This document shows positions 35,398-47,187 of a stretch of DNA of 64,000 nucleotides, piece after piece. Origin of the DNA: Dugong dugon (lineage: Eukaryota > Chordata > Mammalia > Sirenia > Dugongidae); the NCBI GenBank assembly GCA_030035585.1, contig CM057469.1, positions 119,700,650-119,764,649 on the forward strand, written 5' to 3'. The position numbers were made by a program, and so were the translations under genes. The notes beneath the pieces are model-generated. The model ran no database searches, was not told where the DNA came from, and saw only the letters and a list, made by a program, of their open reading frames with translations. The first letter of the stretch is position 1. Each line of letters begins with the position of its first letter.

Positions 35398-38300
35398 ATG
35401 ACAGCAACAAACTCACACCTATCAATAATTACACTGAATGTAAATGGACTCAACGCACCCATAAAGAGATGGAGAGTGACAGACTGGTTAAGAAAACAGG
35501 ATCCATCAATATGCTGTCTACAAAAGAAACATCTTAGAAATGAAGATGTGAATTTATTAAAAGTCAAAGGTTAGGAAAGAATATATCAAGTTAACAACTA
35601 TCAAAAAAGAGCAGGAGTGGCAATACTACTGTCAGATAAAATAGACGTTAAAACAAAATTGATCATAAAAGACAAAGAAGGAAACTATATAATGATTAAG
35701 GGGGTGATCCATCATGAAGACATAACCATAATAAACATCTACGCACCCAATGACAGGGCTCCAAAATACATAAAACAAACTCTAACAACACTGAAAAAAG
35801 AAATTGACAGTTCCACAATAATAGTAAGAGACTTCAACACACCACTCTCTGTAAGGACAGAACAACTAAGAAGAAACTCAGCAAAGATACAGAAGACCTC
35901 AAGGGCACAATCAGCCAACTTGACCTCATACACATATATAGAACACTCCATCCAACTGCTGCAACTTACACTTTCTTTTCCAATGCACATGGAATGTTCT
36001 TCAGAATAGACCACATCTTAGGCCACAGAGCAATCCTCAACAAGATCCAAAACATTGAGATAATTCAAAGTATCTTCTCTGACCACAAGGCCATCAAGGT
36101 AGAAATTAACAATAGAAAGAGCAAGGGAAAAAAATCAATTACATGGAAACTGAGTAATACCCTGTTTACACTCACTGGATGATAGAAGAAATCAGAGATG
36201 GGATCAAAAAATTCCTAGAATCAAATGAGAATGAGAACACATCATAACAAAACCTTTGGGACACAGCAAAGGCAGTCCTCAGGGGACAATTTATAACAAT
36301 AGATGCACATATCAAAAAAGAAGAAAGGGACAAAATCAAAACATTAACTACAGAACTCAAACAAACAGAAAGAGAACAAAAAAATCCCACAACCACCAGA
36401 AGAAAGGAAATAGTAAAGATCAGAGCAGAAATCAATGAAATAGAGAACAGAAAAACAATAGAATTAACAAAACCAAAAGTTGGTTCTCTGAAAGAATCAA
36501 CAAAATTGACAAACCACTGGCCAGATTGACAAAAGAAAACAGGAGAGGATGAATGGGGGACATTACAAGAGACCCAACTGAAATAAAAAGGATTATAACA
36601 GAATATTATGAAAAACTATACTCCAACAAATTTCAAAACCTAGAGGAAATGGGTAAATTTCTAGAAACACATGGCCTACCCAAACTACAACAAAGTGATG
36701 CTGAAAATCTGAACAGACCCATAACAAGAGAAGAGTTTGAAAAGGTAATAAAAACACTCCCAACCAAAAAAAGCCCTGGCCCAGATGGCTTCACTGGAGA
36801 AGTCTACAAAACATTTACAGAAGAGCTTGTACCAGTACTACTCAAGCTATTTCAGAGCACAGAAGAGGAAGCAACACTTCCAAATTCATTCTATGAAGCC
36901 AGCATAATGCTGATACCAAAACCAGGCAAAGACATCACAAAAACAGAAAATTACAGACCAATATCTCTCATGAATATAGATGCAAAAATTCTTCACAAAA
37001 TCCTAGCCAACAGAATTCAGCATCATAACAAAAAAATAGTACACCATGACCAAGCAGGATTCATACCAGGTATGCAACAATGGTTCAACATTAGAAAATC
37101 AATCAACGTAATCCACCACATAAATAAAAGGAAAGAAAAAAATCACATGATCATCTCAATTGACCCAGAAAAAGCATTTGACAAAGTCCAGCACCCATTC
37201 CTGATAAAAACTCTCAATAAAATAGGTATAGAAGGGAAATTTCTCAACATAATAATGGGTATCTATGCAAAACCAACGGCCAACATCATTCTTAATGGAG
37301 AGAGGCTGAAAACATTCCCCTTGAAAACAGGAATAAGACAAGGATGCTCTTTATCACCACTCCTATTTAACATTGTGCTGGAAGTTCTAGCTAAAGCAAT
37401 AAAACAAGAAAAAGAAATAAAGGGAATCCAAATTAGTAATGAAGAAGTTAAACTGTTCCTGTTTGCAGGTGATAGGATATTATACATAGAAAACCCTAAA
37501 GACTCCATGAGAAATCAACTGGAAATAATAGAAAGATTCAGCAGAGTAGCAGGATAGAAGATAAACATTCAAAAATCAGTTGGATTCCTATACACCAATA
37601 AGGAGAACGATGAAAAGGAAATCAGGAAAACAATACCATTTTCAATAGCCCCTAAAAAGTTAAAATACTTAGGAATACATCTGACCAGAGATGTAAAAGA
37701 CCTATACAAAGAAAACTACAAAACACTACTGCATGAAACCCAAAACGATCTACATAAATGGAAAAAGATACCATGCTCATGGATGGGCAGACTCAACATT
37801 GTGAAAATGACAATTCCACCCAAAGCAATTTACAAATACAACACAATCCCGATACAAATACCAACAACATTCTTCAAAGAGATGGAAAACCTAATCATTA
37901 ACTTTATATAGAAAGGGAAGAAGCCCCAAATAAGTAAAGCAGTACTGAAGAAGAAGAATGAAGTGGGAGGACTCACACTACCTGACTTCAGAACCTACTA
38001 TACAGCTACAGTAGTCAAGTCTGGTACTTGTACGACAACAGATACATTGACCAACGGAACAGAATTGAGAACCCAGATGTAAATCCATCCACCTACGGTA
38101 ACCTGATCTTCGACAAGGGCCCAAAGTCCATCAAATGGGGAAAAGACAGTCTTTTTAACAAATGGTGCTGGCTAAACTGGATATCCATCTGCAAAAAACA
38201 GAAACAGGACCCATACCTCACACTGTATACAAAAACTACTTCAAAATGGATCAAAGACCTGAAGATAAAGCCTAAAACTATAAAGTTTATAGAAGAAAAA

Positions 38301-39185
38301 ATAGGACGAACACTTCAGACCTTAATACATGGCATTAACAGGATACAAACCATAACCATCAACACACAAACCCCAAATGATAAGCTAGATAACTGGGATC
38401 TTCTAAAAATCAAACACCTATGCTCTTCAAAAGACTTCACCAAAAGAGTAAAAAGAGAACCTACAGACTGGGAAAAAATTTTTGGACAGTACGAGTCAGA
38501 GAAAGATCTAATCTCCATAATCTACAAGAAAATCCAACACCTCTACAACAAAAAGAAAAATAATCCTATTAAAACATTAGCAAAGAAAATGAACAGCCAC
38601 TTCACCAATGAAGACATTCAAATGGCCAACAGACACGTGAGGAAATGCTTGTGATCACTAGCCATTAGAGAAATGCAAATTAAAAGCACAATGAGATACC
38701 ATCTCACCCCGGCATTACTGGCGCGAATCAAAAACACCGGAAATAACAAATGATGGAGGGGCTGCGGGGAGATTGGAACTCTTATGCACTGCTGGTGGGA
38801 ATGCAAAATGATACAACCATTTTGGAAAATGATATGGCGTTTCCTTAGAAAGCTAGAAATAGACATACCATTCCATTCAGCAATTCCACTCCTAGGAATA
38901 TATCCTAGAGAAATAAGAGTCATCACTCGAATAGACATATGTACACCTTTGTTCATGGAAGCTTTATTCACACTAGCAAAATGCTGGAAATAACCTAGAT
39001 GCCCATCAACAGATGAATGGATAAACAAACTATGGTACATACACACAATGGAGTATTTTGCAATGATAAAGAACAATGATGAATCTGTGAAGCATCTCAT
39101 AACATGGATGAAACTGGAGGGCATTCTGCTGAGCAAAATAAGTCAATCACAAAAGAACAAATATTATATGAGACCTCTACTGTAA
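35398..39185 (+). pseudogene. ORF2: L1 ORF2, broken, catalytic residues altered
   Basis: Starts MTATNSHLSIITLNVNGLNA. The endonuclease catalytic glutamate is lost: the motif LQETH of the other copy is LQKKH here (E43K). GDFN is RDFN (G144R) with D145 kept. The longest RT piece, 36553-37557 (334 codons), includes [13 protein letters not shown] and the palm motif, but the catalytic FADD reads FAGD, near 37465-37476. The C-terminal domain continues at 38028-38654 and beyond, ending with a stop at 39183-39185. In this copy both enzyme activities are therefore expected to be lost, apart from the stops. Confidence 0.92.
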
Positions 39186-40116
39186 AAACTCATGTAAAAC
39201 TTTACACAAGAAAAGAAACAATCATTGTTGGTTATGAGGGATGGGAGGGGTGAGGAGGAAACTAAATAGGCAATAGATAAGTGGTAACTTTGGAAGGGTA
39301 AGACAGTACACAACACTGGGGAAGCCAGCACAACTTGTACAAGGAGAGGTCATGAAAGCTCCATAGACACATCCAAAATCCCTGAGGGACTGAATTGTTG
39401 GGTGAAGGGCTGTAAGGACGGTGGTCTCTGGGAACATTTAGCTAAATTGGCATAACAGTTTGTAAAGACATTGTTCTACATTCTGCCTTGCTGAGTAGTG
39501 TCTGAGGTCTTAAAAGCCTGTCAGCAACCATCTAAGATACCCCACTGGTCTCACACCTTCGGGAGCAAGGGAGAATGAAGAGAACAGGATACAAGGAAAA
39601 GATTAGTCCAAAGGACTAATGGACCACAGCTACCAAGGCCTCCACCAGACTGAGTCCAGTAGAGCTTGATGGTGCCCGGCTATCACCACTGACTGCTCTG
39701 ACCGGGATCACAACAGAGGGACCTGGACAGAGTTGGAGAAGAATGTCAAACAAAATTCTAATTCACAAAAATGACCAGATTTACTGGCCTGACAGACTGG
39801 AGAAACCTCAAGAGCATGGTCCCCGGACACTCTTAGCTCAGAGGTGAAGTCACTCCGAGGTTCACCGTTCAGCCGGGAATTGGACACCCCCATAAAACAA
39901 AATGGGACTAATGAGGCACAGGAGTCCAGGGACAAGGACTAGAAGGCAGGACGGGACAAGAAAGCTGGTGATAGGGAACCCAAGTTTGAGAAGGGACTGT
40001 GTTGACATGTCATGGGGTTGTTAACCATTGTCATAAGGCAGTATGCATCCTGTTTAATGAGAAAATATATGTTCTGTAAACCTTCATCTAAGGTACCAGA
40101 CCAAAAAAAAAAAAAA

Positions 40117-40340
40117 AAGTATTATCTATGTGAGATCAAATTTACAATAGCAACTCAAAAGGTTTGATGGAAGGCCTAGGGGGCAGTGAGTTGAAAATAA
40201 TGGTGATGGAATAATTTGGAAAAGGATAGTGAGACTAGCAGCACAACTGGAAGAATGTAATAAATGTCACTGAACTGTACATGTAGAAATTTCTGAAATG
40301 GTGTATTTTTGGCTATGTATATTTTCACAAAAAAAAAAAA
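40117..40340 (+). mobile_element. Older L1 3' end next to the L1 tail
   Basis: It resembles the block at 6110-6345: GGCAGTGAGTTGAAAATAAT, CACTGAACTGTACATGTAGA, and a final A-run near 40329-40342. This is the 3' end of an older L1 subfamily, not part of the usual 3' UTR. Confidence 0.6.
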
Positions 40341-40364
40341 AAGGGTCCTCCAAGGTAGAGAAGG

Positions 40365-40515
40365 GAGAGTGTTGACATGTCATAGGGTTGTTAACCAATG
40401 TCATAAAACAATATGTGTACTGACTGTTTAATGAGAAACTATTTGTTCTATAAACATTCACCTAAAGTACAATAAAAAAAATTAAAAAATAAAAATAAAA
40501 AAATAATAAAAAAAG
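40365..40515 (+). mobile_element. Second copy of the young-type L1 3' terminus
   Basis: It repeats the end of the preceding L1: AGTGTTGACATGTCATAGGG, TTGTTAACCAATGTCATAAA, then an A-rich tail. The first copy is at about 39990-40090. Confidence 0.7.
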
Positions 40516-40807
40516 GAAATTGTCCCTAGATTGTATACCTCCAGACACTTTACCAGAACTTCATTCTTCACTTTTCCTGTGCTTGACCTACAGATTTTAA
40601 TACACAAAATTGTAGGAATCTCTAGCCTTTCACTTTACCTACAGATTTTGGACTTGCTATCCTCCCTGTCACCCCTTCCTGTCACGTACGTATAATCACT
40701 TGAGCCAGTTTCTTAAAATAAATTTCTCTCTCTCTTTATATATATATTACAGTAATGCTGAAATTATGTATAATTATATATATTAGATAGATAAATAGAT
40801 ATATATT
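40516..40807. other. Unique DNA with a TA-rich simple repeat
   Basis: No gene. A CT- then TA-rich simple repeat with TAGATAGATA-type units lies at about 40725-40805. Confidence 0.5.
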
Positions 40808-40925
40808 CAAAAAAAATTGCTGTCCAGCTGATTCCTACTCACAACGATCCTATAGGACAGAGTAGAACTGCCCCACAGGGTTTCCAAGGAGCAGGTGGTG
40901 AATTGAAACTGCTGATCACATGTTT
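40808..40925 (-). mobile_element. AfroSINE-type SINE, 5'-truncated
   Basis: Minus-strand tail region (plus-strand TTGCTGTCCAGCTGATTCCT, CCTATAGGACAGAGTAGAAC, GGGTTTCCAAGGAGCAGGTG). The tRNA-like head is missing. Confidence 0.88.
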
Positions 40926-41009
40926 CTCTAATCCAGGGTGAAACTGTTTCCCACTTTTAGTGAGCCAGAATATGCTGCAGTTTACAGCAAGCTGAAATGC
41001 TCTAATAAC

Positions 41010-41090
41010 TTGAGCCCTGTTGGTGCAGTTGTTAAGAGTGAGGGGTGCTAAGCAAAAAGGGTCGGCAGTTTGAATCCACAGCAGCGGGTA
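41010..41090 (+). mobile_element. AfroSINE-type SINE head fragment
   Basis: Reads GAGCCCTGTTGGTGCAGTTG and AGGGTCGGCAGTTTGAATCC, the tRNA-like head, then stops after about 80 bases. It lies opposite in orientation to the fragment at 40808. Confidence 0.82.
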
Positions 41091-41440
41091 CATATAGGGT
41101 ACTGATGTAAAGCATTTAAGGATTGAAAGCTACATCCTAATTTAAGAAATGGTCAAATAATCAAATTTTACCAAAAACACAATTGCAGAAGAGGAAATTT
41201 TAACATCTATTACTCATCATGAGACGTTGCTTTCAGCTCTGATATGTAAAGAGCTTGGAAGTCATTTTTCTGTAGCTTGAAACCAGGAAAAGCTGGAAAC
41301 CAATGGATTTACTTGAATCTACCATATAAATGAGTTTTCTGGGAAACCTATCACTACTAAAACTGAGGAGATGAGTGCATGCAGAAAAGTATATTTGAGG
41401 TCTGGTAACCTGGAGCCAAAGCCACCATAGTCAAAAACTA
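41091..41440. other. Unique intergenic DNA
   Basis: No gene or recognised repeat. Confidence 0.4.
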
Positions 41441-41490
41441 AAAAAAAAAACCAAACTCGTTGCTGTTGAGTCAATTCCGACTCATAGATA
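41441..41490 (-). mobile_element. AfroSINE tail fragment
   Basis: Only the 3' tail is present: CCAAACTCGTTGCTGTTGAG and TCAATTCCGACTCATAG after an A-run. Confidence 0.65.
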
Positions 41491-42345
41491 GGAACACTTA
41501 AATGATAAATTTGATGAATTACTGGAGGCTGAATATGGACTAATATGGGAATGAGAAACTACTGGGGGCCCCAGTTAAGGGAAGCCCTACACTTTTGTGG
41601 ATTTTATCATCAGGAACTCTACTAAGTTCTCAAGCTAAAGATCTGAGAAAAATCCCCTTGTGGTTCTGGTGGGATACGGAAATAGCAATCTTATGATGTA
41701 TGTCCATAGACTTCTCCATAGAAAAGTTCTTCTCTCTCAGGGGAAATATTCCACCAGAGCCTTATCTCAGAGCCGTGGGGGAAAGCCCTCTCTCCCATTT
41801 CAGCCACATCTATCTTCCTGTCTCACCTAGACAGTGGGAGGATGGGAGGATCTATATAAGAAGAAACACTTATGAAGGGAAAGGCCATAGACACAGATCA
41901 ACTGAAAGACTGAGATTTAATTGGAAGATTTTAGAAAGATCCCATCCCCCACATCTTAGCACCACGTCAATAGTCTCCATTATAATAATCGTGGATTCCA
42001 GCCAAAAAAAGCTGTGAGAAACTGACTCTCTCTGAGGAGAACCATGGGAGACTCAAAGTTAAGAGGGGAGACAAAATGAAGACGTTAGAACAATTTGAAT
42101 TTTCTGACATATTTATCTACAGAAAACATTAACCAAAGTCCAACTCTTAGACAGATTACATAAACCTTCACAATAGAGACTTGTTTACTTTGGTTACTAT
42201 TACTTATTACATGTTTGGCTTTCAACAAAAAATTACAAGACATTCCAGAAAGGCAAGAAATAAGTCTGAAGATACAAAACAATCATCAGATTCAGATACA
42301 GCTATGACATGGATGTTAGAATAATCAGACAGGGAATTTGAAATA

Positions 42346-42502
42346 CAAACCAAACCAAACCCATTGCTGTCAAGTTGATTCTGACTCATAGTGACCTTAA
42401 AAGAAATGGTAGAACTGCCCCATCGGGTTTCTAAGGATGGCTGGTGGATTCGAGCTATCGACCTTTCGGTTAGCAGCTGAGCTCTCTACCACTGCACCAT
42501 CT
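42346..42502 (-). mobile_element. AfroSINE-type SINE inside L1M
   Basis: Plus-strand text CCATTGCTGTCAAGTTGATT to CTACCACTGCACCATCT. Target-site duplication GGGAATTTGAAATA (42332-42345) versus GGGAATTTAAAATA (42503-42516), one mismatch. The duplicated target is L1M 5' UTR sequence. Confidence 0.92.
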
Positions 42503-42530
42503 GGGAATTTAAAATAACCATGGTTAATAT

Positions 42531-42980
42531 CTACCACCCATATGTCAGTCTGTAGTATTATGGTGGCTTGAATGTTGCTGTGATGCTGGCAGCCATGCCA
42601 CCTATATTTCAAATACCAGCAGAGTCACCCATGGTGGATAGGTTTCACTGGAACTTCCAGACTAAGACCGATTAGGAAGAAAGCTCTGGAGATGTACTTC
42701 TGAAAATTAGGCAATGAAAACCTCATGAATCAAAACAGAACATTGTACAACTCGCTTGCTTTGTACACATCATCAGGACGGATCAATTCCTGGAGTACAG
42801 TATAGTGTTTGGTAAAGTAGAAGGCCAGCAAGATCAAGAGAAACACTTGCTGAGATTGATTAATACAGTAGCTTCAACGATGGACTTGAACATCCTGGAG
42901 ATCATGAGGATGATACAGAACTGGACAACATTTTGTTCTGTTGTATGCAAGTCAGAGTAGCTAGCTATCTTTCTATCTAC
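42531..42980 (+). mobile_element. Internally deleted RTE derivative (head joined to tail)
   Basis: The left part (42531-42746) matches the RTE 5' head also seen at 45641 (GGTGGCTTGAATGTTGCTGT, ACCAGCAGAGTCACCCATGG). The right part (about 42760-42960) matches the RTE 3' tail at about 2565-2765 (CATCATCAGGACGGATCAAT, ACATTTTGTTCTGTTGTATG). The endonuclease and RT core are absent. Degenerate direct repeats (CCATGGTTAATAT at 42518-42530; TTATGATTAACATAT at 42981-42995) flank it, so it probably inserted already deleted. Confidence 0.78.
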
Positions 42981-44784
42981 TTATGATTAACATATTAAGG
43001 GCTCTAATAGGAAAAATAGATACATGTAAGAACAGATGGGTAATCTAATCAGAGAGATGAAAAGTTTAATAAAGGTCAAAGGGAAATGTTAGAAATTAAA
43101 AAAAAATAAATAAAACTGTAACAGAAATAAAAATTCTTTCAATGGGATCATGAATGGACTTAACATGGCTGAGGAAAGACTCAGTGATGATTAAAGAGAA
43201 TTCTCCAAAATAAAATGCAAATTAATAACAATAATAATCATAATAAAAACAGAAGAGGACATCTAAGAACTGTAGGACAATTTCAAAAGATAAAACATAT
43301 GCATATTTGGAATAGCAGAAGAAAAGAAAAAAAGAGAATGAAGCAGCATGTTTGGAATAATAGTTATGGAGAACTTTCTAAATTAATTAATCCAGACACC
43401 AAATCAAAAATTGAAAAAAGGTCAGAGAACACCAAACAGAATAAATAATAGTAATAATAATAAAACTATACTTATGACTATCATGTTGAAGTGGCAGAAA
43501 GACAAAGACAAAGAGACAATCTTATAATAAACCAGAGGGGAAAACATCTTAACTAAAAAGAAACAAAAACGAGAACTTCGGCAGACATCATATCAGAAAC
43601 ATACAAACAAGAAGAAAACGAAATGAAATATTTAAAGTATTGTAAAGAGAAAAATATACCAACTGAGAATTCCATAGTGAGCAAAATTATCCTTCAAAAG
43701 TGAAGAAAAAAACTTTCACAGACAAATAAAACTGATGAAATTCATCATCAGTAAGTCTGCCCTGCAAGAAATACGAAAAGATTTTCTTCAAGTCGAATGA
43801 AAATTATATAGGTCAGAAACATGGATCTATATAAAGAAAGGAAGGGCATGAGAAAAGGAATAAATGATGATAAAATAAAACTTACTATTTTTCTTATTAT
43901 TAAAAAATTGAAAACATAACTGATCTATGAGTTATCTAAAAGATTATGTCATATGGTTAAATTAAATGAATGACAATAATTGTACAAACAATGGGAGATA
44001 GAAACTGAGAATACTGTTATAGGGTACCTGACTACATGTGAAATAGAATGAAATAGGATAGAAGATGGATTTAGATTAGTTAGAAACATATAGTGCTTAA
44101 TCAAGGACAACCAGTAAACTTTTTTAAAAACAAGTATAATTAATACATTAAGAGTGGAGGAAATAAAACAGAGTCATATAAAATACCCAGTGAAAACCGT
44201 AGAGTGCAAAAATGAAGCTCCAGAAACTAACAAAACAGTAAGGAGCATGGCTGACATTAAATCCAAATGTATTTATTTATAATCACATTGAATATAAATG
44301 GCCTATATACACGAGTTAAAAGAGATTGTCAGAGTGAACAAAAAACAAGATCTGACTATGTGTTGTACACAAGAAATGCACATTAAATATAAAGACTAAT
44401 ATATTAACACCAAAAGGATAGAGAAAGATATACAATGCTAACACTAATCAAAGAAAACTGGAATAATATTTGATTCCTGACAAATCATGCTTCAGAACAG
44501 AAACATTAAAAGGGATAATAAGCGAGAAGGGGATTAAATAAAGATAAAGAGATCAATTCTCCGAGAAAACATAACAACCCTAAGTGTGTAAGCACTTAAC
44601 AACAGAAAACCAGAATTTGTGAGGCAAAACTTACAGAATTATACCAAACATACAAAAGTTATCCCAATTATACACAATACATTCCAGAAATTAAAAGAAG
44701 AGAGAACACTTCCCATGTTATTCTATGAGGACAGCATTACACTAATATGAAAACTAGTTAAAGACATTAAAAGAAAGAAAAACT

Positions 44785-45120
44785 AGAAACATATTAAGGG
44801 CTCTAATAGAAAAAGCACACATGTACGAACAAATGGAAAAAGTAATCAGAGAGATGAAAAGTTTAATAAACAATCAAAAGAAATACTAGAATAAAACACT
44901 GTAACAGAAATAATTCTTTCAATGGACTCAAGGACAGAATTAACATGGCGGAGGAAAGAATCAGTTATGATTCAACAGAAACCTCTGAAATAAAATGCAA
45001 ATTACTAACAATAATAATAATAACAACAGAAGAGGACATATAAGAACTGTGGAACAATTTCAAAAGGTAAAATGTATGCATAATTGGATTACCAGAAGAA
45101 AAGAAAAAAAGAGAGTATGT
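44785..45120 (+). repeat. Duplicate of L1M ORF1 segment inside ORF2
   Basis: Matches 42990-43345: ACATATTAAGGGCTCTAATA, GAGATGAAAAGTTTAATAAA, CTGTAACAGAAATA, TTAACATGGC, and AACAATAATAATAATAACAA. It interrupts RT text that reads on continuously from 44784 to 45121. It could be a local duplication or a second, independent fragment of the same L1 family. Confidence 0.72.
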
Positions 45121-45640
45121 TTTTTAGAAAAACAGAAAATAACTCTTGTTAAAATGAATGCAAAAATCTTCAGCATAATATTAAGATATCAAATCCAACA
45201 ATGTGGAATAAAAATTATGCATTATAACCAACTGGAACTTTTTCTGAGTGTGAAGCCTGACTCAATATTTGAAAAATCAATTAACATAATTGACTATATG
45301 GACAGTCTAAAGAAGGAAATCATTTAATCATATCAACTGACACAGAAAAACACATTTTTACAAAATTTAACACTCATTCATTGTAAAAACTCTCTGAAAA
45401 ATAGGAATAGAGGGAATTTTCTCAATTTGATTAAGAAAATGAGAAAGATAAAACATCTACATAAACCTACAGCTAACATCATACATAATGATAGGAGACT
45501 GGATTGGGAACACAGCAATGATGTCCTCACTTACCACGTGTGTATAATGTTATACTAGAAGTCCTATATAGTGAAATAAGAAAGAAAAGAAAAGAAAACT
45601 AAACATACAGATTGGAAAGGAAGAAATAATACTGTCTATA

Positions 45641-46137
45641 TCCCCATACGTCTGTCAGTTTGTTGTACTGTGGTGGCTTGTGTGCTGCTGTGATGCTAGA
45701 AACTATGCCACTGGTATTTCATATACCAGCAGGGTCACCCACGGTGGACAGGCTTCAACTGAGCTTCCAGAATAAAACAGACTAGGAAGAAAGACCTCAT
45801 GGTCTACTTCTGAAAAAATTACCCAGTGAAACCCTGTGAATAGCAGCAGAACATTGTTTGATTTAGTGCTGGAAGAAGAGCCCCTCAGGTTGGAAGGCGC
45901 TCAAAATACAACTGGGAAGAGCTGCCTCCTCAAAATAGAGTTGACTTTAACGATGGGGATGGAGTCCTTTTGGGACCTTCATTCGCTGGTGTGGCATGAC
46001 TCAAAATGAGAAGACATAGCTGCAAATATCCATTAATAATCAGAAGGTTGAATGTATGAAGTATGAATCTAGGAAAATTGGAAGTTGTAAAAAAAAAAAA
46101 ATGGAATGCATAAGCATCAGTATCCTAAACATTAGTG
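45641..46137 (+). mobile_element. RTE LINE 5' head fragment
   Basis: Starts near CCCCATACGTCTGTCAGTTT and runs through the 5' UTR into the endonuclease start. The stretch at about 46020-46137 (CATTAATAATCAGAAGGTTG, AGTATGAATCTAGGAAAATT) equals the left edge of the RTE at position 20-110. The element is cut on its 3' side, where a SINE and an LTR fragment follow. This copy supplies the head missing from the 1-2805 element. Confidence 0.82.
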
Positions 46138-46144
46138 AGCTGAG

Positions 46145-46282
46145 GGATCAACTGGCTCAGTGGTTAAGAGCTTGGCTGCTATCCAGAAGGTCGGCAGTTT
46201 GAATCCACCAGCCTCTCCTTGAAAATTTTATAGGGCAGTTCTACTGTGTCTTTTAGGGTCACTATGAGTCAGAATGAGCTCA
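46145..46282 (+). mobile_element. AfroSINE-type SINE
   Basis: Head ATCAACTGGCTCAGTGGTTA, box GGTCGGCAGTTTGAATCCAC, tail TCACTATGAGTCAGAATGAG. The far end is cut by the adjacent LTR fragment. Confidence 0.9.
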
Positions 46283-46527
46283 AATCTATTCCTAGGATTT
46301 GACATCTTCGCAGCCTGTAAGCAAGAGCCCTACTCTCTGACCTGCAGATCTTGAGTTCTCCAGGCTCTGTGGCTATGTGAATCAGGAGAAGCCTTTTTCC
46401 TGACCCAGGGACTTGGGATGTTCCAGCCTCTACAACCCAGTGAGCCATTTTGTTGGTATAAATCTCTCTCTCTATATATTTATACGATTTACTGATTTTG
46501 TTTCTCTTGAGAACCCAGCCTAAGACA
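46283..46527 (+). mobile_element. Partial LTR, same type as 30901
   Basis: Reads toward the LTR 3' end: GGACTTGGGATGTTCCAGCC, TTGTTTCTCTTGAGAACCCA, and the terminal CCTAAGACA at 46519-46527. The 5' half is missing. It is the reverse complement type of the LTR at 30901-31431. Confidence 0.65.
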
Positions 46528-46890
46528 AACAGTATCACTGAAGGGGATATGGGAATAATGTGCTGACCTAAGTAACTTTGGAAATGAGTGAAGTCTCTAA
46601 AATTAAAGGCAAAAGGAATTAGACAAAGCACTGTACTCTAGTTGATAAAGGTATTTTCCATGTGGGTAACGGGCTAACAATCCTTAAACAGTTATACATT
46701 TATTTTGGAACTGAACAAGTAAGTAAATGGATGGCAGATGGTAGAAGCCAGGTTTCTCACTGTTGGAGTGAGAGATTACAGGGGAGTAGACTAGAATCAT
46801 CCTTGTTATAATGGATTAAAGTTGGAGACATCAGTATGAATTCATTGTTACCTTTAATAGACATTCATATGGTTACTTATGGAACCAAGT
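46528..46890. other. Unique intergenic DNA
   Basis: No gene or recognised repeat. Confidence 0.4.
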
Positions 46891-46898
46891 ATATATTA

Positions 46899-47060
46899 AA
46901 AAAAAAAAAAAATTGCCATCGAGTCAATTCCAACTCATAGCGACCCTATAGGACAGAGTAGAAATGCCCCTTAGAGTTTCCAAGCAGCAGCTGCTGGATA
47001 TGAACTTCCAGCTTTTTGGTTAGCAGCCGAGCTCTGAACCACTGTGCCACTAGGGCCCCA
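46899..47060 (-). mobile_element. AfroSINE-type SINE
   Basis: Plus-strand text TTGCCATCGAGTCAATTCCA, CCTATAGGACAGAGTAGAAA, GGTTAGCAGCCGAGCTCTGA, GTGCCACTAGGGCCCC. Near full length. Confidence 0.92.
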
Positions 47061-47187
47061 CTGTACAACCAGATATGTGTAAATACATGGGTTAGCATAC
47101 ACAAATATATCTTTTTTGCTCTGTCAGTTCAGTGGGCCTAAATACAATTACATCTCAGTAGGAATGAGCACAACTAAGGATCCAGAT

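Larger units (their letters stand above)
32267..40100 (+). mobile_element. Full-length L1 LINE, about 7.8 kb, older subfamily
   Basis: The 5' start (GTTCTGGCAAAATGGCACTC and AGGCAGAAGCACCACGCTGT) is homologous to the leader of the 12-23 kb L1. One promoter monomer (about 32640-32930), a T-rich linker, ORF1 (33918-35074), ORF2 (35398-39185), and a 3' UTR with a single module follow, ending in a poly(A) at about 40101-40117. More stops and shifts occur than in the minus-strand L1, so it is older and inactive. I could not identify an unambiguous target-site duplication, perhaps because of the composite sequence after 40100. Confidence 0.9.
41545..45640 (+). mobile_element. Ancient L1M LINE with later insertions
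   Basis: The 5' UTR is recognisable (GCCTTATCTCAGAGCCGTGG about 41760; GGATTCCAGCCAAAAAAAGC about 41993; CTTTCAACAAAAAATTACAA about 42221). ORF1 starts near 42990 (GGGCTCTAATAGGAAAAATA) and runs to about 43860, with L1-like TFTDKQN/AEFI-type text near 43715-43745. ORF2 endonuclease text occurs near 44280-44400 (ATTGAATATAAATGGCCTAT). RT text spans 44690-44784 and 45121-45640 (AATGCAAAAATCTTCAGCAT), stopping just before the FADD position. Inserted in it are a SINE (42346-42502), an RTE derivative (42531-42980) and an ORF1 duplicate (44785-45120). It is heavily decayed. Confidence 0.75.

Noticed and set aside
32230-40560. A short shared word (AGATTGTA) as target duplication of the plus-strand L1
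   Set aside because: Only 8 bases match and alignment of the rest needs gaps; not convincing.
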